From the NCBI GenBank assembly GCA_031254155.1, contig JAIRVA010000087.1, positions 1-5,509 of the forward strand: a DNA stretch of 5,509 nucleotides, given 5' to 3'. The position numbers and the translations under genes are program-made. The notes beneath the pieces are model-generated. The model worked only from the letters and a program-made list of their open reading frames with translations. It made no database searches and was not told the origin of the DNA. Shown piece by piece: positions 5,495 to 5,509 of the stretch. Source of the DNA: Propionibacteriaceae bacterium. GTDB taxonomy: Bacteria; Actinomycetota; Actinomycetes; Propionibacteriales; Propionibacteriaceae. The first letter of the stretch is position 1. Every line of letters begins with the position of its first letter.

Positions 5495-5509
5495 TAGCCT
5501 TGGGGACAT
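5495..5509 (+). promoter_or_regulatory. Putative -10 box and leaderless start of the next gene at the window edge
   Basis: TAGCCT (5495-5500) fits the actinobacterial TANNNT -10 consensus. Seven bases later the window ends in AT (5508-5509); if the next base is G, an ATG would lie where transcription should start, giving a leaderless gene. GGGG (5502-5505) is two bases from that ATG, too close for a Shine-Dalgarno. No good -35 is seen at 16-19 bases upstream. Confidence 0.35.

Larger units (their letters stand above)
5257..5509. other. Intergenic region, 253 bases, no convincing gene
   Basis: After the MaoC stop there is no ORF with family-like sequence. The only open frame (GTG at 5264 to 5497) encodes an Arg/Pro/Gly-rich peptide with no recognisable motif and overlaps the promoter-like end. 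The region holds a long imperfect hairpin (5324-5381), an alternative partner for its left arm (5268-5274) and a promoter-like box close to the right edge. No tRNA, rRNA or known riboswitch is recognisable by eye. Confidence 0.7.

Noticed and set aside
5264..5497. 77-codon plus-strand frame in the 3' intergenic region, starting GTG
   Set aside because: Composition is Arg/Pro/Gly-rich, it has no motif and no strong ribosome site, and it runs across the hairpin and into the promoter-like box.

Overview
The window is GC-rich DNA whose codons nearly always end in G or C. The gene families present (a separate CydC subunit, a DUF2510 membrane protein, a methyltransferase with a THUMP-like C-terminus, a signal-less SIMPL protein) point to an actinomycete. 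A strong excess of the tetramer GTAC may help narrow the lineage, but I cannot name genus or family from the sequence.

Layout. (1) Bases 1-1562, + strand: an almost complete cydC-type ABC half-transporter, probably the last gene of a cytochrome bd assembly operon entering from the left. Its first base, and presumably cydD, lie just outside the window. (2) Bases 1563-1590: a 28-base convergent gap with a possible hairpin that reaches into the neighbouring gene. (3) Bases 1591-4470, - strand: three tightly packed genes, transcribed in the order SAM-dependent methyltransferase with THUMP-like C-terminus, SIMPL/DUF541 protein, DUF2510 multi-pass membrane protein. Gaps are 9 and 27 bases, so they form a probable operon. 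(4) Bases 4471-4496: a 26-base divergent start region that must serve both sides; at least the rightward gene looks leaderless. (5) Bases 4497-5256, + strand: a small GNAT-like acetyltransferase (COG2388 type) overlapping by 8 bases a MaoC-family dehydratase, probably co-transcribed. (6) Bases 5257-5509: no convincing gene. The stretch holds a long imperfect hairpin with an alternative pairing partner upstream, and ends in a promoter-like box followed by AT, which could be the first two bases of the next gene's ATG.

How the genes fit together. CydC belongs to respiration (cytochrome bd maturation) and is unrelated by strand to the rest. The leftward trio joins a putative nucleic-acid methyltransferase to two poorly characterised proteins; no shared pathway can be read from the sequence. 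The GNAT and MaoC proteins are a small metabolic pair of unknown substrate. Most of the window is ordinary actinobacterial core or housekeeping DNA. I see no phage, insertion sequence, CRISPR or defence genes. The items most worth checking are the structured 3' intergenic region, the GTAC excess, the in-frame A_AAA_AAG slippery heptamer in the methyltransferase gene, and the very compact divergent promoter.
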